A DNA stretch of 64,000 nucleotides from Lichtheimia corymbifera B2541 (Eukaryota; Mucoromycota; Mucoromycetes; Mucorales; Lichtheimiaceae). Shown here one piece after another: positions 21,139-33,754 of the stretch. The notes under the pieces were generated by a model. It ran no database searches, had not been told where the DNA came from, and saw only the letters and a program-made list of their open reading frames with translations. The position numbers and the translations under genes were made by a program. The first letter of the stretch is position 1. Every line of letters starts with the position of its first letter. The stretch lies in the NCBI GenBank assembly GCA_000697475.1, contig JNEU01001102.1, positions 1-64,000 of the forward strand. Direction: 5' to 3'.

Positions 21139-21779
21139 TATGCAGCATAATGAACATATGCACTTCATCACCATACAAAACAACATACTAGTACAACAAC
21201 CATAATGGCCGCACTTGCATTCACTTTTCAAGATCTCGCTTAACATGTTAATTATTGTCATCACAGCAACACTTTTTTGCTCACCCTCACCACGTCATCC
21301 GCCACACACACATATACAACATTTTGCATTCCTATATAGTTTCTATAGCTGTTGTCAAAAATCGTGTAACATAAAACCCTGATAATCATTGGCATTGGCA
21401 GCACACAAAGCCTGGTTAAGAAGCGGAGGAGTGAGGAGTGGCATGGTAACAGATACCACTGTTGCCTACTTTTGGACTACAAGAGCTTGCCGTGTTCCCA
21501 TCAACAACCAGTATTTTGATCCTCGATTGTATGTTGTTCATTTTTTTTGTATTAAGAAAAATTACTATGTAGAAGAAAGAACAAGGGGTGGTATTATCCA
21601 TCACTGTCCCTATGGCCATATACATTTACATGATTCCTTGCGCGTTATGGGCATCAAAATGTATCTTGGCTTGTAATGAAAGCTTTAAATCGTGCAACCA
21701 AGTACCGCCTCTGCAGCCATTCATCTCCCTTTGTCTGTTCTTTACCAAGAACGCGCCATCAATCAACGACACATGCTGG
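21139..21779. other. Intergenic
   Basis: No supported gene. A 95-codon frame at 21389-21676 lacks any recognisable feature. The 3' end of the CaaX gene probably lies in the first 200 bp. Confidence 0.35.
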
Positions 21780-22344
21780 AGCACGGATACAACCATGGAG
21801 CTTTTGTATGGCTTGGCGAAGGATCACTATGTGCGTTTGTTGCGAGTTGTAGATGGCTGTGATTGTCTCTTTGATGCGGTCTTGAGTCGAGTAGTCATTT
21901 GCCTTTATCTTTAGATCCCAGAACATTCGTGCATATCTTAGCATAGCATGTTAGTCTTACATGTACACCTTTAGGAGTATACTGTTACTTTTGCATTATC
22001 ATCAGCCGTATAGCTACCTACCATGGGTATGGACAAAGTACAAGTTTATCGCCTTCAGCGCATTCATCGATCCATTCTTGAAAGTGTCTGCCAAAGTTTG
22101 ACCATTGCCACCATCCCAAACATTCCTTTGTGAAAGTCGTACGTTTTCTTCTTTTGCGAACCTTTGGAGAAACCACCGCCGGATGTCTCAAATAGCACAA
22201 TTTCAAGGTTTTTGGGCTCCTTGATTCTGAAAGCTCCATCTGCCTTATATCAGCTCACAGTCTCATCGTATTGAAGAGCTTGATCAAGTTGGTCCGCCGT
22301 TGACTTCAAAAACACTTCCAGGCAAGAATTCGAGCGCATCGGTA
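21780..22344 (-). pseudogene. Decayed gene of a multicopy Mucoromycota-type family, interrupted by a TIR element
   Basis: On the minus strand the three frames carry successive pieces of one protein-like sequence: LEIVLFETSGGGFSKGSQ and YDFHKGMFGMVAMVKLW in one frame, ADTFKNGSMNALKAINLYFV in the next, and MFWDLKIKANDYSTQDR further on. The ETSG..DHxKxxFG..A order and the (I/L)YFVH segment recall a large lineage-specific family seen in many copies in Mucorales genomes. Its function is unknown to me, and the recognition is from memory. Frame changes and stops between the pieces show decay. The TIR element at 22345 begins directly at its upstream edge, consistent with insertion into the gene. Confidence 0.45.
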
Positions 22345-23056
22345 GGAAGCTGTTATATCACCACCATGGGAGTTGGAGGTCATTCCCCTTCTGCCGCCTT
22401 TGGAAACTGGAAAGGCTGAACGGGAGGTTGCTTCAGCACCAGACGTAGACCATGGTATTGCAGATGCTTCACGGAGTAATAGCTATATCGAAGGTAGCAA
22501 GGTGCCGTGTATAAGTAGCGAATCATCAAGCGACATGATCGAGGTTTACCTTTTTATAAGAATCCAATAGCACAAAGGAATCCTATGAATGATCCCAAGG
22601 ATCAGCGCTTATTCACAGGGTTGCAAAAAGTGATAAACACACAAACCTTGGAAATTTTGAGTTGTAAGCAACCAAAAAAGACAGGCGGACGAAAGAGAGG
22701 TGTGAGATTATGATTGACAGCGACAACATCCTTTATTGCGCATCGTGGGCGTGGGTATTTCTGTCTGTTGGGGATGGTGCATTGATAAATTGATGCAAGA
22801 GCTGATAAAGTGATGGGGCGCCATGTTGTCTATGCATGTACATCGGCCAAATTAGGGCGGGTGATAAAAGATCTATCAAGGAAGTTAATCACTTGTACGC
22901 TTAATGCTTGGTGTTGGTATGCGTGTTCGGTATAAGCAGTGAGGATGATCGGGTCACATTTGATATCAGCAATCAAGCCTCCCCTGGTATGGCGGTTTGA
23001 ATTAAAGGATGGTGCAAATAGTAAGCCCTCCCATGGTGGTGATTTAACGGCTTACC
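22345..23056 (+). mobile_element. TIR element T1, copy A (712 bp)
   Basis: The ends are inverted repeats of about 28 bp sharing CCGTTAAATCACCACCATGG: the left end is GGAAGCTGTTATATCACC at 22345 and the right end is GGTGATTTAACGGCTTACC at 23056. The whole element is homologous, in inverted orientation, to 54397-55207. Internal open pieces include SNSYIEGSKVPC and DMIEVYLFIRIQ. These recur in copy B as DSYIESNKVAC and DMIEVYLFIRIQ. No DDE transposase is recognisable, so it is probably a non-autonomous DNA transposon. A target-site duplication could not be resolved. Confidence 0.75.
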
Positions 23057-23374
23057 TGTGCTCTAGCAGAAGAAATCCCCCAATCTGCGTATTCACCATG
23101 TGCAATCCATCATAAACCCCATAAAAGGAGAGTATAAAGCGTCCAGTGAACAATACGCATATACTGATGTATTACCATGATTCAAACTTGTCAATCACAC
23201 ACATGCACTTTAGGGAGACAAATAGTAAATGACATTGATTGTGCCACATGCTACCATCCAGTGGTATAACAAAGAAAACATGTTCATTTCTCACATCAAA
23301 CAAAGAAAGCGTGTCTTTGTAGTAGGACACGTGGATTCAAATTATCATCATCATGGGAAAAGAAAAAGGCATCA
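23057..23374. other. Intergenic beside TIR element
   Basis: A short stretch with no supported gene. It may include the 5' remainder of the decayed gene interrupted by element T1, and the 3' flank of the cysteine-rich protein gene. Confidence 0.35.
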
Positions 23375-24376
23375 TCAATAATGGATGAAGATGCTCACCC
23401 AAGCGATAGTCATTATCATTATTATGCTGGAGGATAGTATTTGCTGATGTTGTATAAGAAGAGTGGTTGCTGCACTTGATGGATGAGCGTCATCGTGCAT
23501 GGATTCTGCTGCTGCGTTGTTGACTGATTCGGAACGAAGTTGACTGGCAGGACCACCAGGTCGTTGACATCGAAAGTACTCACTACAACCATCTTTACAC
23601 AATTCTTGCGTGACAGAATCCGTACATCCTTCTTGACATTTGGTTTCCCGGCCTCGACATTCAGCCACCGTCACTGGCCATTGATAAGGTGCACATTCAG
23701 GGATCTTGCTCTATTCTATCGTCAGCATAATAAGGTCACTCCTCCTCCTCCTCCTTTCGTAGTACCTTGCAATTGCATCCCCATTCCATGGTATCTTCTT
23801 TGCAAAAGCTATAGATGATTCAGTAGTAGTATTAGTATGATAGGATCCATAGCAACAATTTCCATCCTTTCAATTATACTTTAGGGAGACTTGATCGGAA
23901 CCACCGCATTCTTCCTATAGTAGTATAACACATTGCGTGAGCTTATATGGATCAATCTTATGCTTGCTGGATCACACCTACGTCGCAAAAGTCAATTTGT
24001 TGATGGCATACATCCGATCGAGCTGTCTCATTAAGCTCAAGGATTGACCATGTACCAATGGGAATAGCCACTAGAGAGTAATTATACATAAGGATCATGC
24101 TTGTCGTCGCTGCTACTATTAGTGATGGTACTTGCATGGTTGTGATATTGGGTCATCATGACCATCCATTGTAATGTCAGGTGGCAAGTCAAGGTCTTGG
24201 TCATTTGGTGTTGCCATGTCTTCATCTGATAGTCCACCACCAGCGGCATCTATTGGGGATGATGCATCAGATATGATGTCGGCTGATGAGGATGATATGG
24301 CTAGCGAGATCGAGAATAGAACAAGTAGAGTCCAAGAGTGACGCCATGATGATGCGTTGAATGCATAAATTTGCAT
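23375..24376 (-). CDS. Secreted cysteine-rich protein with GPI-anchor-type tail
   Basis: Predicted cell-surface protein. I read five exons from 24376 to the stop at 23375. An N-terminal hydrophobic signal (WTLLVLFSISLAISSSSA) is followed by an acidic linker, then a cysteine-rich domain. The cysteine pieces are HQQIDFCDEECGG, FCKEDTMEWGCNCK, ECAPYQWPVTVAECRGRETK and CKDGCSEYFRCQ. A Ser/Ala/His linker and a C-terminal hydrophobic tail (SSSIIMIMTIAWVSIFIHY) suggest GPI attachment. The order FC..CGG, then M.WGC.C, then C..C...C resembles the fungal DUF7707-type cysteine domain (from memory). The first intron fits frame only as GC-AG (donor CCAT/GCAAGT at 24135, acceptor CTCTAG at 24071, 65 nt). 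The other introns are GT-AG. The start at 24376 is chosen because upstream in-frame residues are AT-rich leader. Confidence 0.75.
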
Positions 24377-24975
24377 GAAGGAATACAGAAAAAAAAAACG
24401 AGAGGAAAGGGAAAGGGGCGGAAGGATAAAAAAGAAATAAGCATAGAGTATATATATATATATAATAGTGGGATCATTCAAGAAGTTCATCTTGATGTTC
24501 TTTTCTCTCTCCTCGTAATCCTCCTCGTGTTATACAGAAATCTCAGCTTAGCAGAAAATGATCCAAGGGAGGATGAAGGGGAACAATACATGTGAAGTGT
24601 GCGTGTGGATGTCTCAGCCAATATACGATTGTCTTTTGCAATCCCATCTTATTACTACTACTACCCGTTTGATAGTATTTACTTTACTCCTACCTCATAA
24701 AGCTCACCCCTTCTCTCTCTCTCTCTCTCGCTGCCTTTTCTTTTTGCCCCTTTATAAAAGAAGAATGACGTTGTCTAACCAACAAAGTGGATCAATGCTT
24801 TTTGCACAAAGTATCTAAATCAGAGATCGACGCTATAGCGTTTTGTTTGGCTAGGTGTCTCGCAAGCTATTTGCTCGGAAGCTCAATTTAACATGTTGGT
24901 GTCTCCCATATCCACTGACGGCGACTCTTATATCTTTCCCAATACACCACACACTGCTCCTTCCTTTCCAATCTC
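24377..24975. promoter_or_regulatory. Divergent promoter region between the Cys-rich gene and SET1
   Basis: About 600 bp separate two divergently transcribed genes. The stretch holds a (TA) tract at about 24449-24464, a (CT) tract at about 24714-24730 and a CTTTATAAAAG motif at 24750 that could be a TATA box for the rightward gene. No gene is seen inside. Confidence 0.4.
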
Positions 24976-27900
24976 ATGGATCGTTCCAGGTGCGATAACA
25001 ACAACAACAATGGAGTGTTTATTTGACTAATGCATTGCTCTGTCTATTATTGTATACGTAGCTCACCAACCCCTTCGAATCAAGATGCAGTGAACGCCAA
25101 AAGCTCCTCGTTTGATAAATTGCCGCAGAATTACAGACTCGTTTACGATCCAGAACTTGACCAGAGTGCAATTAAGGGTGCTCATCCGATACGACGCTAT
25201 GAAAATGAAGTGGTACGATCATTGGCACCTTCCAACAACTCCAAAACACAGTGAGATTGACTCTGTTTTATTATAGACATCAGGCACCCCTCGAGATCCA
25301 CGTGCAAGTGTTCTTGGCTATGGCAAAACGACGTCAAGAGGTAGCCGAAAATACAGGAGCAAACTAAAGAAGATTGAGTACACGGTAAATATTACGGCAT
25401 GTTGGGTGTGTGTGTGTGTATCCAAACTCACTTTTTTGCCCCCACCTTTTTAGACTACTACCACCGCAACAGCAACGACAACAACTACAGCTACCAACAG
25501 CCATCGCAGCACATCATCCGAACGATCTCATACACAACAAGCGGCAACAGCGGCTGCAACCGTGATTGTATCCAATTTATCACCGTTAACGACTGAATCG
25601 CAAGTGGCCACTTATTTTTCCATTTATGGCCAAGTGGTGTTTGTCGAGATTGAAAAGTGCGCAACTACAGGTGGATCTTTGGGTATAGCCAAGGTCATAT
25701 TTGCAACTGAGCATGGATCATCATCAGCACGACAAGCTGTTGACAAGGGCAATGGACGTAAAATGGGTGCATCAGGGCCCGTGCGCGTAGAGTTGGATCC
25801 AAGTGGTAAGTTTTGGGGGGTCTGGATGTGGTTGAATAGAAATTTCCATATATGTAAGTGATCTCATTGTTCTTTTTTCTTGGTGGCACAATAGGCGAGA
25901 AATTGAAAGCAGCGGTTGCACGGACACAATCAAAAACATCAGACAAAGATGTTGGAGAACCACGATCCTCTTCCTCGTCATCTTCTTCAGTACGACCATC
26001 TTCAACAGCATTAATCGATAGTCAAAATCATCATGAAGAAGGCGAAGTATTGGAGGATGAAGCACCTCGATGGTCATCATCACGACATGATAAAAGGCCG
26101 TCATCATCATCATCATCATCGTACCATCATCACCATCACCATCGAATGCCACCTCGCGATTATCGATATGATGACAGAGAAGATCGACATAGCAGAGGAT
26201 ATCCACCACCACCGCCACCACCCATGTATATGTCATCTTCACGTTATCCACCACGTCCACCTCCACCTCCACGACATATAGAAGCTGATCGCTATGGTCC
26301 ACCACGTCGTCCACCAGGTCGCTGGAATAGAGATGCACATAGCCCATCGCCTGGTCCACGTTATCGCAGTCGCAGTCGCAGTCGAAGTCGTAGTATGAGT
26401 CGTGAACCCCCACCGCCACCACCCCCACCAGGTTATTATTTACCACCACATGATCGTCCTAGTAGTCGTTGGGGAGGTGATCCTGATTGGGAACGCGATC
26501 GTCAACGTCGTAGAAGTGAATATCGTACACCATCCGATGATAGGAGACGTGATGATTATCGCCGTTCTAGTGGAAATGTCGAACATCAACCATCGCTCAT
26601 CATCTCACGTAAATGCTTACCATTCATGCGCGGTGTTCTCGAAGATTTGCGAAAGCTATTTTATTATTATAATTGCGTGGATGTAGGTATATGGATTGAT
26701 TCAACATGGATACGGGAGACTCATTCGCTATATATTCATGTAGATTTACCATGACGCGGATGATTGGTTTGTCGTATTCGATTCTGTGAGTGCAGCCAAA
26801 CGAGCCATGACAGCAGTCAATGGACAGCAAGTAATGGGCCATACATTGGCAATCACCTTGCATGATCCAAAGGCAACTCCCTCTTCAGCAACTACGAGCA
26901 GCACTAATCATACACCTGCACGTGACCAACCACCATCCTCTGTTACCGAACCATCACTTGCATCAGATCATAAACAACCTTCTCCAACAAAGGAGCCTGC
27001 ACGTGATCTTCCTATCAGCGAACAAGCCAAGCAATTACTCTTACAGCAATTGACAGATGTCTTTTTAAAGGATCTCAAAAATCGGGTGGTGGGTCCTGCT
27101 ATCACTGATTTCCAAGCAAAACGAGCAGCTGCAGCACATCAGCAAGCCAATATGACTTCATCATCAGGTCCTTCGACCACTATCGCCACCACCACCACCA
27201 CTACAACAGATACAGCGGATACGGTCGTTGCGAATGAGATGAAATCTGAGGAAGGTGTCGAGGCTGCTTTACCATCACTCAGCAAACTTCCCCGATTCAA
27301 AAAGAGAACAACGACCACAGCAGCAGCCAATGAAAGCAACAAACCATCCTTGGGTATTGTGAAGAAGGAAGAACGACCACGACGTTTGCGTGATTACCTG
27401 AGTGATATGAGTGATGAAGCTCCGTCACCAGCACCAGTGGAACAGCATACTACGGCCACCACGGATGATGATTATTATGAACAGCATCTCCCGACATCAG
27501 CGGTTGCCATGGATGAAGATGAAGAAGAGGAGGAAGAAGAGGAAGAGGAAGAAGAGATGGTTGTGAAAAGACCCTCTCATAAGCGACGTATTGACGTATT
27601 TGAAGAGGACGAAGAAGAATCTGAGCCAGAGATCAAAGCGAAGCCACGTGCCAAGCCTCGACGATTGCGTGATTATCTCAGTGATGATGAGAGTGAAGAA
27701 GTGGACCATGATCATCATGCAGCATTTTTACAGCAATTACAACGATCTCAACATGATGATGAAGAAGAAAGCGATGAGGATGTATCTGAACAAAAAGTGA
27801 TCGTCGCTGAAAAGGACGGAGATGAAGATCGAGATGTGGATGTGGCTGGTACACCTGATTCGCTCGAGGAGGAAATCACACAAGCATTGCTCAGCAATAA

Positions 27901-29275
27901 CAACAAACAAAACAAGAAACGCGCACGTGTGGAAGAAGAAGAAGAAGAATACGAATCCGAAGAAGAAATCATGATTCCATTACCCAAGCTGAAACGAAGA
28001 AAACGTCCTGGACGACCTAAAAAGACGACGACCGACAAAGCAGCAGCAATAGCAGCGGCAGCATCGGCAGCAACAGCATTGACCAAGACACCAGAAGAGA
28101 TTGAGGAAGAAAAGCGTGCTGAAGAAGAGGCTGAGCGAAAGAGAGAACAAGCACAACGTGATAAGGAGGAATATGAACGGCAATTGCTAGCAACGGATGA
28201 GTCGGACCTTGAGGAACTTGGCACACCCGAAGACAATGGAGGCTCAGTGCCACCACTACCACAATGGGATCCTTTCCAGCAAGTACAGGATAGTGAGGAT
28301 TATGAGTTTTTGCGATTGGCTATACTAGAAAAGGTGGCACCTCAGGAAGCAGCAGGTACGAAAAAGAGTGTGTGTAAACAATTTGCGATCTCCCAGTGAG
28401 CTAATACCTGGTTTGATTGATAGATGCCATTGCCATCATGGAGAAAGAAAAGAGTGGCAACAATGTACCTGCAGGTTGTGCACGTGCACGTGGATACTAT
28501 GTCATCCCCGAGTCGGAAAAGGCAACTTATCTACCGAGGAACAAGGCTGTATTTGACAACACGAGCAGCAACACACCCACTTCAGGGCGAATGACTTCAC
28601 GTACCAATCGAGTCAACAACCGACGTCTTGTTGCTGGAATGGATATGCACAAGAAATCCATGGTCGATTCCGATATTCTCAAATTCAATCAGCTCAAGAA
28701 TCGTAAAAAGCAACTACGATTTGCCAAATCGCCTATCCACGACTGGGGTCTGTTTGCTGAAGAACACATTGATGCCAATGATATGGTGATTGAATATGTG
28801 GGAGAAATGATTCGACAACAAGTGGCCGAAGAACGTGAGAAACGATACGAACGCTGCGGCATTGGTAGCAGTTATCTCTTCCGCGTGGACGATGATACCG
28901 TCATTGATGCAACCAAAAAGGGAAACATTGCCCGGTTTATTAACCATTGTTGCTCGGTAAGTGTGGTATTATAAAGGAAGGTGATCGCATCATCGTGGAT
29001 ACTCATACACGTGTACCATTGTGTGTGTGACACCACACAGCCCAATTGCAGTGCCAAGATCATTACAGTGGACAAGCAAAAGAAGATTGTCATTTATGCC
29101 AATCGCGATATCGAGCCTGGAGAAGAAATCACATACGACTACAAGTTCCCCATCGAGGCGGACAAGATACCCTGTCTATGTGGTAGCAAATTCTGCAAGG
29201 GAACGTAAGTTTAGATTGTTGATGGCTTGGTAATGCGTATGTATACTAACACTTTTCCATGATAGGCTTAATTAA
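24976..29275 (+). CDS. SET1: Histone H3K4 methyltransferase, SET1/COMPASS catalytic subunit
   Basis: The protein methylates histone H3 lysine 4 within the COMPASS complex in the nucleus. Nine exons: 24976-24989, 25062-25212, 25277-25384, 25454-25805, 25895-26682, 26744-28355, 28424-28956, 29041-29204 and 29266-29275. They give 1243 aa with all junctions in frame. Domains: N-terminal [10 protein letters not shown] motif; RRM1 at about 125-205; a Ser/Pro/His/RS-rich linker; RRM2 at about 441-515 ([13 protein letters not shown]); an acidic/KEKE linker holding two copies of RRLRDYLSD (about 683 and 776); n-SET ([12 protein letters not shown]); SET at about 1100-1220, with [36 protein letters not shown] and ITYDYKFP. 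The zinc-binding post-[16 protein letters not shown] ends the protein. First and last exons are only 14 and 10 nt. It is convergent with the bHLH gene. Confidence 0.96.
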
Positions 29276-30238
29276 GCAAACTATACCAGCTGTTGTTAGC
29301 TTTTCACTATCATCGATATACAAGTGTGGATGTTTTTTTATTATTGTAAATATAAAAAAGTGGCGTGTCCCAATCAAGAATTCTGTTATGCACAACATCA
29401 TCTTGTCCCACGTTTGTTGTCGGTCCTGAAACTCGCGTGTGTTGTGTGTACACCCAGATGACACAAAGGGGGGAGCGGGATGGTTATTACTCAGACCGCG
29501 TTTTCATTGTGTGCAAAAAAGCGGAAAATTAGGATCTACGACAGCTTCTGATTATGTTCTCTTTCTTACATTAAGGTTCCATTTCCGCCTCCTGCAATAG
29601 CAGCTTCCCGTACTAAAAATTGAAAAAGCCGATGCACGATGCGCCCACGGGCATATAGCAACCGAGATGATGCATAAGCAAGTAGATGGAGAATAAGCCG
29701 ATACATATAGATAACAACGTCAGGATAAGGAGAACCCTGTCTACATGCTATATGCACGTCATGTTTGTTTAAATTTAACCGTCAGCGGCTAGAGAGAGAG
29801 AGAGTATGTTGTTGTTTGTGGTGATGGAGTTGTACGGATACACGGATTTACAAGCGGCGCCTTGTATATGTAAGTCATGTGTTCGTTTTTATCCAATGTG
29901 TTTCACAAACGTAAAAGTGGGTATGTGGACCGTACATGTATTTACTAAACAGCTATAAACTATGTAAAAAAAAAGAGAAGGGAAATGGGCTATATGTGTA
30001 GGAACAGAAAGGGTAAGATATACATCAGAACAAAGAAAAAAGTATACAAAGATTGGGGTAAAAAGGGGGAGGGGTTGTAGAGGGAATGGGGGTATATCAA
30101 GGCATAATGATTGCTTCCCATATGTGCGTGTGTGTGTGTATCGTATCAATGGCATGATCAATAATAAGAAGGTAGGTGAGGATAGACTACAATATGTGTG
30201 TATGTGTATGCGTTGGGATTGTGGGTGATTGTGGGTCG
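29276..30238. other. Intergenic between convergent SET1 and bHLH genes
   Basis: Nearly 1 kb with no supported gene, including purine/pyrimidine-biased and GT-rich stretches near 29880-30230 that are probably 3' UTR of the minus-strand bHLH gene. Short frames only. Confidence 0.4.
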
Positions 30239-31323
30239 TTACATCCCCTTGTTAAGTTGCTCCAGAGTTGCTTCGAGGTCACGCACCCGTTGTTGGTAAT
30301 TAGAGAGCTCTTGTTGAAGCATCTTGATATGGTCTACACTTTTACGCAAGATAGTACCCTTATTGAGTCGAGCCATGCCACCTTCTTCCATGGTGAATTC
30401 CTCGGGTAGTAATGTGCCAAGTTCTTGGATGCGTTCATTAATATTGTCCCTTCGACGGCGTTCAACTAAAAAGATGCATTATTAGTATTTTTGCATAACT
30501 TCACAGCCACGATTTCTCACTCAGTCGTCTACTACACATACCAGCATTGTGCGACTCTCGTCGACGACGACGTTTTTCCATGATGGCTTGCAAGCTAAAA
30601 ATACGTTATTAATATCAAGGTTTGCATATAAATAAAACAATGAACTTACTTTGCTTGGGCAGCAATATCATCTTCATAAGGATCTTTGGTAGTGCGGTCC
30701 GCAGTGGCACCACCCATAGCAGCTGCGCCATGTGTTGTTGTTGTATCGCCAAGACTTCCAACCAAAGAAGGTTGGTGGTGGTGGTGGTGGTAATGATGAT
30801 GCATGGATGTATTGCCGCTAGGGGCACTCATGGTAAATGCAGGGGCGGGTCTATTGTTGCTATTACTGCCATAGTAGTATGGGCTACCACCATTAGGCAG
30901 CATGACGTATGGGTCTTGCTGATAAGGCTGGTGCTGCTGATGCTGATGCTTGGCAGTAGTAACAGGTGTCATGCCGTCATGGTTGTACAAGTAATCTTCA
31001 TTGGATGAGGACATCTGAGCAGCTGAAGGTGGCGATTGGAGTAAAAGATCGGCTGCGGGCATACCAGACACCGAGGATGTCGTGGTGAACTCGGAGCAGT
31101 CAAGATCCGAAAGATTTGGAGAGCTCTCTTGTTGTGGATGGTGAGGCTGTTGCTGCGGGAAAAACATGTGTTGATGCTGTTCGAGCATTGTTGTGTCGCC
31201 ATAACTCATAGTGGTTGAGTCCTTGAAACGATGATTTTCTTGCTGTTGCTGAATGTGATATAACGTTGGATGAGCCAACAAAGATGGTGGTTGTTGGTGA
31301 CTGGGTCTGTTGATGTTTGCCAT
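30239..31323 (-). CDS. bHLH transcription factor, MITF/TFE-like DNA-binding domain
   Basis: Nuclear DNA-binding protein predicted to recognise E-box (CANNTG) sites. Three exons (31323-30650, 30594-30542, 30465-30239) give 317 aa. Residues 1 to about 225 are Gln/His/Ser/Pro-rich and disordered, a likely activation region. The basic region reads [20 protein letters not shown], with the His-Asn-x-x-Glu-Arg core that contacts the E-box. Helix 1 is [11 protein letters not shown], then the loop and helix 2, [16 protein letters not shown], continue into a short heptad zipper ([21 protein letters not shown]). NKGTIL..SVDYI-type helix 2 is typical of the MITF/TFEB and related fungal groups. The gene is split inside the basic region, as is common in this family. 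The ATG at 31323 is chosen over an upstream in-frame one (31440) whose residues look like leader. Confidence 0.9.
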
Positions 31324-33754
31324 TGAAGGAAATAGTGGTGAGGGGAAAAGAAAGATGGGAGAAATGAGGGCTGGGTAAGTTTTGTATTTATAGGAATTAC
31401 GATGACGAGGACAGCAACAATGGAAAAAGTGATGTATCACGGGAATGGGAGAAATGAGAAAAAGCGCGCGCGAAAGGAGCAGCAGCTTGCAGCAGTGTGC
31501 TCGGTGTGACAGAACTCAAAACGGTTATGTTGATGCACCTCGGCTGATGGTATGATGGCGGGTAACAACGTAACTCTACCACCATTTTCTATACCTTGCA
31601 GCCACTCGCATAATACAACTACTATATGCGTGGGAGATTGTGATGAGAAGAGATAAAACACTTGATATATGCATCTATCGTTTCATGTTCCATCATTACT
31701 GGTATCCACATCCAAGACCAAAAGACAAGGTCGGCGATCTATCTTTTGCATTGCCAATCCGCCCGGATGTGTATGTTACATCCGTTCTGTGTTCCCTTTT
31801 GCCCATTGTTTTTTGTTATGAATGACGCATGTCGTCCTTCCACACAACCCAACAACAGCAAATCCCCGCCCTTTATCGTGTCACCCCCCATCACAATCAT
31901 GTTTGTGTTGTTCCTTGCTCTTCTCTCTCATCCTGCATAACCCATTTCATTCACTAGAATCGCTGCTGTGCACAATGACATACATGTGCAGGTGGTTTTG
32001 CCCGCCTAATATTTCTTTGTCTTTCCCACACTCTCCTTGCTCAAACCAACCCTTGTTTGGTTATGGTGCATAATGCAGGATTTAAACGTGTCGACAGCTC
32101 GTTGCTTTACAAAACGTTTCAGCATGTGACACCGAATCAGCCCATTCACTCTGAGATCAAAGCAACAGGGTTCTCCACTAATGCTGAGTATAGTACTATG
32201 TACATCATGCTTCATGTTGTTGGCAACAAAGAGGGGTCAAAAAGAGATCAGACAATCATGTCATCATTATTATCATTACCAACATCCACATACTACTAAT
32301 CACACAACCCCCGATCCAATATAATGTCTCTTCCAAACCCGCCCTGCCTTTATTCTGCAGCCCGCTTTGCAAGGGGACCTGCCTGTGTGTTAGCATCGGA
32401 TCGGATGCACTAATAAGCTGAGCATTTATCTATCCACATCCTTGTACACTCTATCTGCATGAAAAAGGAATGCCATGCGAGATGAGAGAGAGAGAAAGGG
32501 AGCGGCGTAAAAGGAAAACGGATCTCAGCTACCATAAATAGGCATCTTCGGATACACACGCATATACACGCATACACACTTACTCACTCACATATCTTTC
32601 CGATCGTCAATAGGCAATGACATGACAACATTGTCTCCGTTGGACTCTCCTTTCTCCGCTGATTTCTATTTCTAACCACAGCCCGCTCGACCACAGAAAC
32701 CCTCTCTCTCTCCTTGTTTTTTGACGTGCATATCATCCACCACCAGACCGGTTTTCATTTGTTTTTTCAAGGGACAATGGTGGCCACTGTAACTTTTTTC
32801 CCCCCAAACCCAATTTATCCCTCCGTATCCGAAAAAGGACAGGCTTTATGCGTGAAAGTACATGCGTTTGTTGTTATTGGTTCAGCCACGTTGTAACCTT
32901 GGATCTACCTATATTGCCACTAGTGCCCCTTTCCCCATCATTCTGTGTATAACATACAAGGTAGTACTAGTTGTGATATTGAGATGGCATGCGTGTTGAC
33001 TGCTGGTTATCATACAAGTGATTTATTTAGTTGACTGGTGCTGATCTCGCAATGATAGCTAAGCATGCGTTTTTCAATTCGGCGAGTGTACGCTATATAG
33101 AAAGAAAAAAAAAGTGAGAAAAGCCAAGAGGTTGAAAAAATCCAGGTTGGTGGTGGGATTGAAAGTTGTCATTTTACTATAAACTGCATCATTCGTCTCC
33201 TTGCAGTATGTCATCACGCTGCCAACCAGATCCAAGACATTGCATACTATATCCGATCTGGTATCTCCTTCACCTACGTAATGTTAGGCTCGATAGACGT
33301 CCTATATATGTCAAGCCAAATGCGTTCTTCTCCTTTTGTCATAGATGTACATCATCCAGGTCCTGCGTTACCACCTTGAAAGAGTAGCTTCATTTAAGAT
33401 TGTGGCAAATAATCCGTTATCTGTAACCATCAAGAAGGCCTTTGACTTTATGTTAATTGCATACACTGGACATTCTCAAGTCCTCCTCTAATAATCCCAG
33501 ACGTCATAGCTGTAGTAGTAGGATGATAAACATTGAACTTTAATGGATAGCTTTATATACGATTATAGTGGTGATTGCTACTACCAATGGTATGGATAAA
33601 AAACTAGGATGTATCATTTAGAGCCATGGAATAAGGCTTGTCGATGGTGCCTGGATCATGTAAAACCAAGCCAGATAGCATGTGACCGCTTTGGAGTTGA
33701 GCAAGCTCGTTCCGTTCTTGACCTCTTTCAACTTGCACATACACTATACTCACC
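31324..33754. other. Long intergenic region (2.4 kb)
   Basis: The proximal part is the putative promoter of the bHLH gene (TATAAATAC on minus near 31383). The remainder carries CA-rich and TC-rich tracts (32550-32600, 32700-32720) and only unremarkable short frames. The long upstream space fits a regulated transcription-factor gene. No transcribed unit could be supported. Confidence 0.4.

Noticed and set aside
25772..26449. 225-codon minus-strand ORF
   Set aside because: It is the antisense of the SET1 His/Ser/Pro repeats and has no protein-like features.
27748..28236. 162-codon Ser-rich minus-strand ORF
   Set aside because: It is the antisense of acidic/Glu-Asp codons of SET1 (TCC/TCA from GGA/TGA complements).
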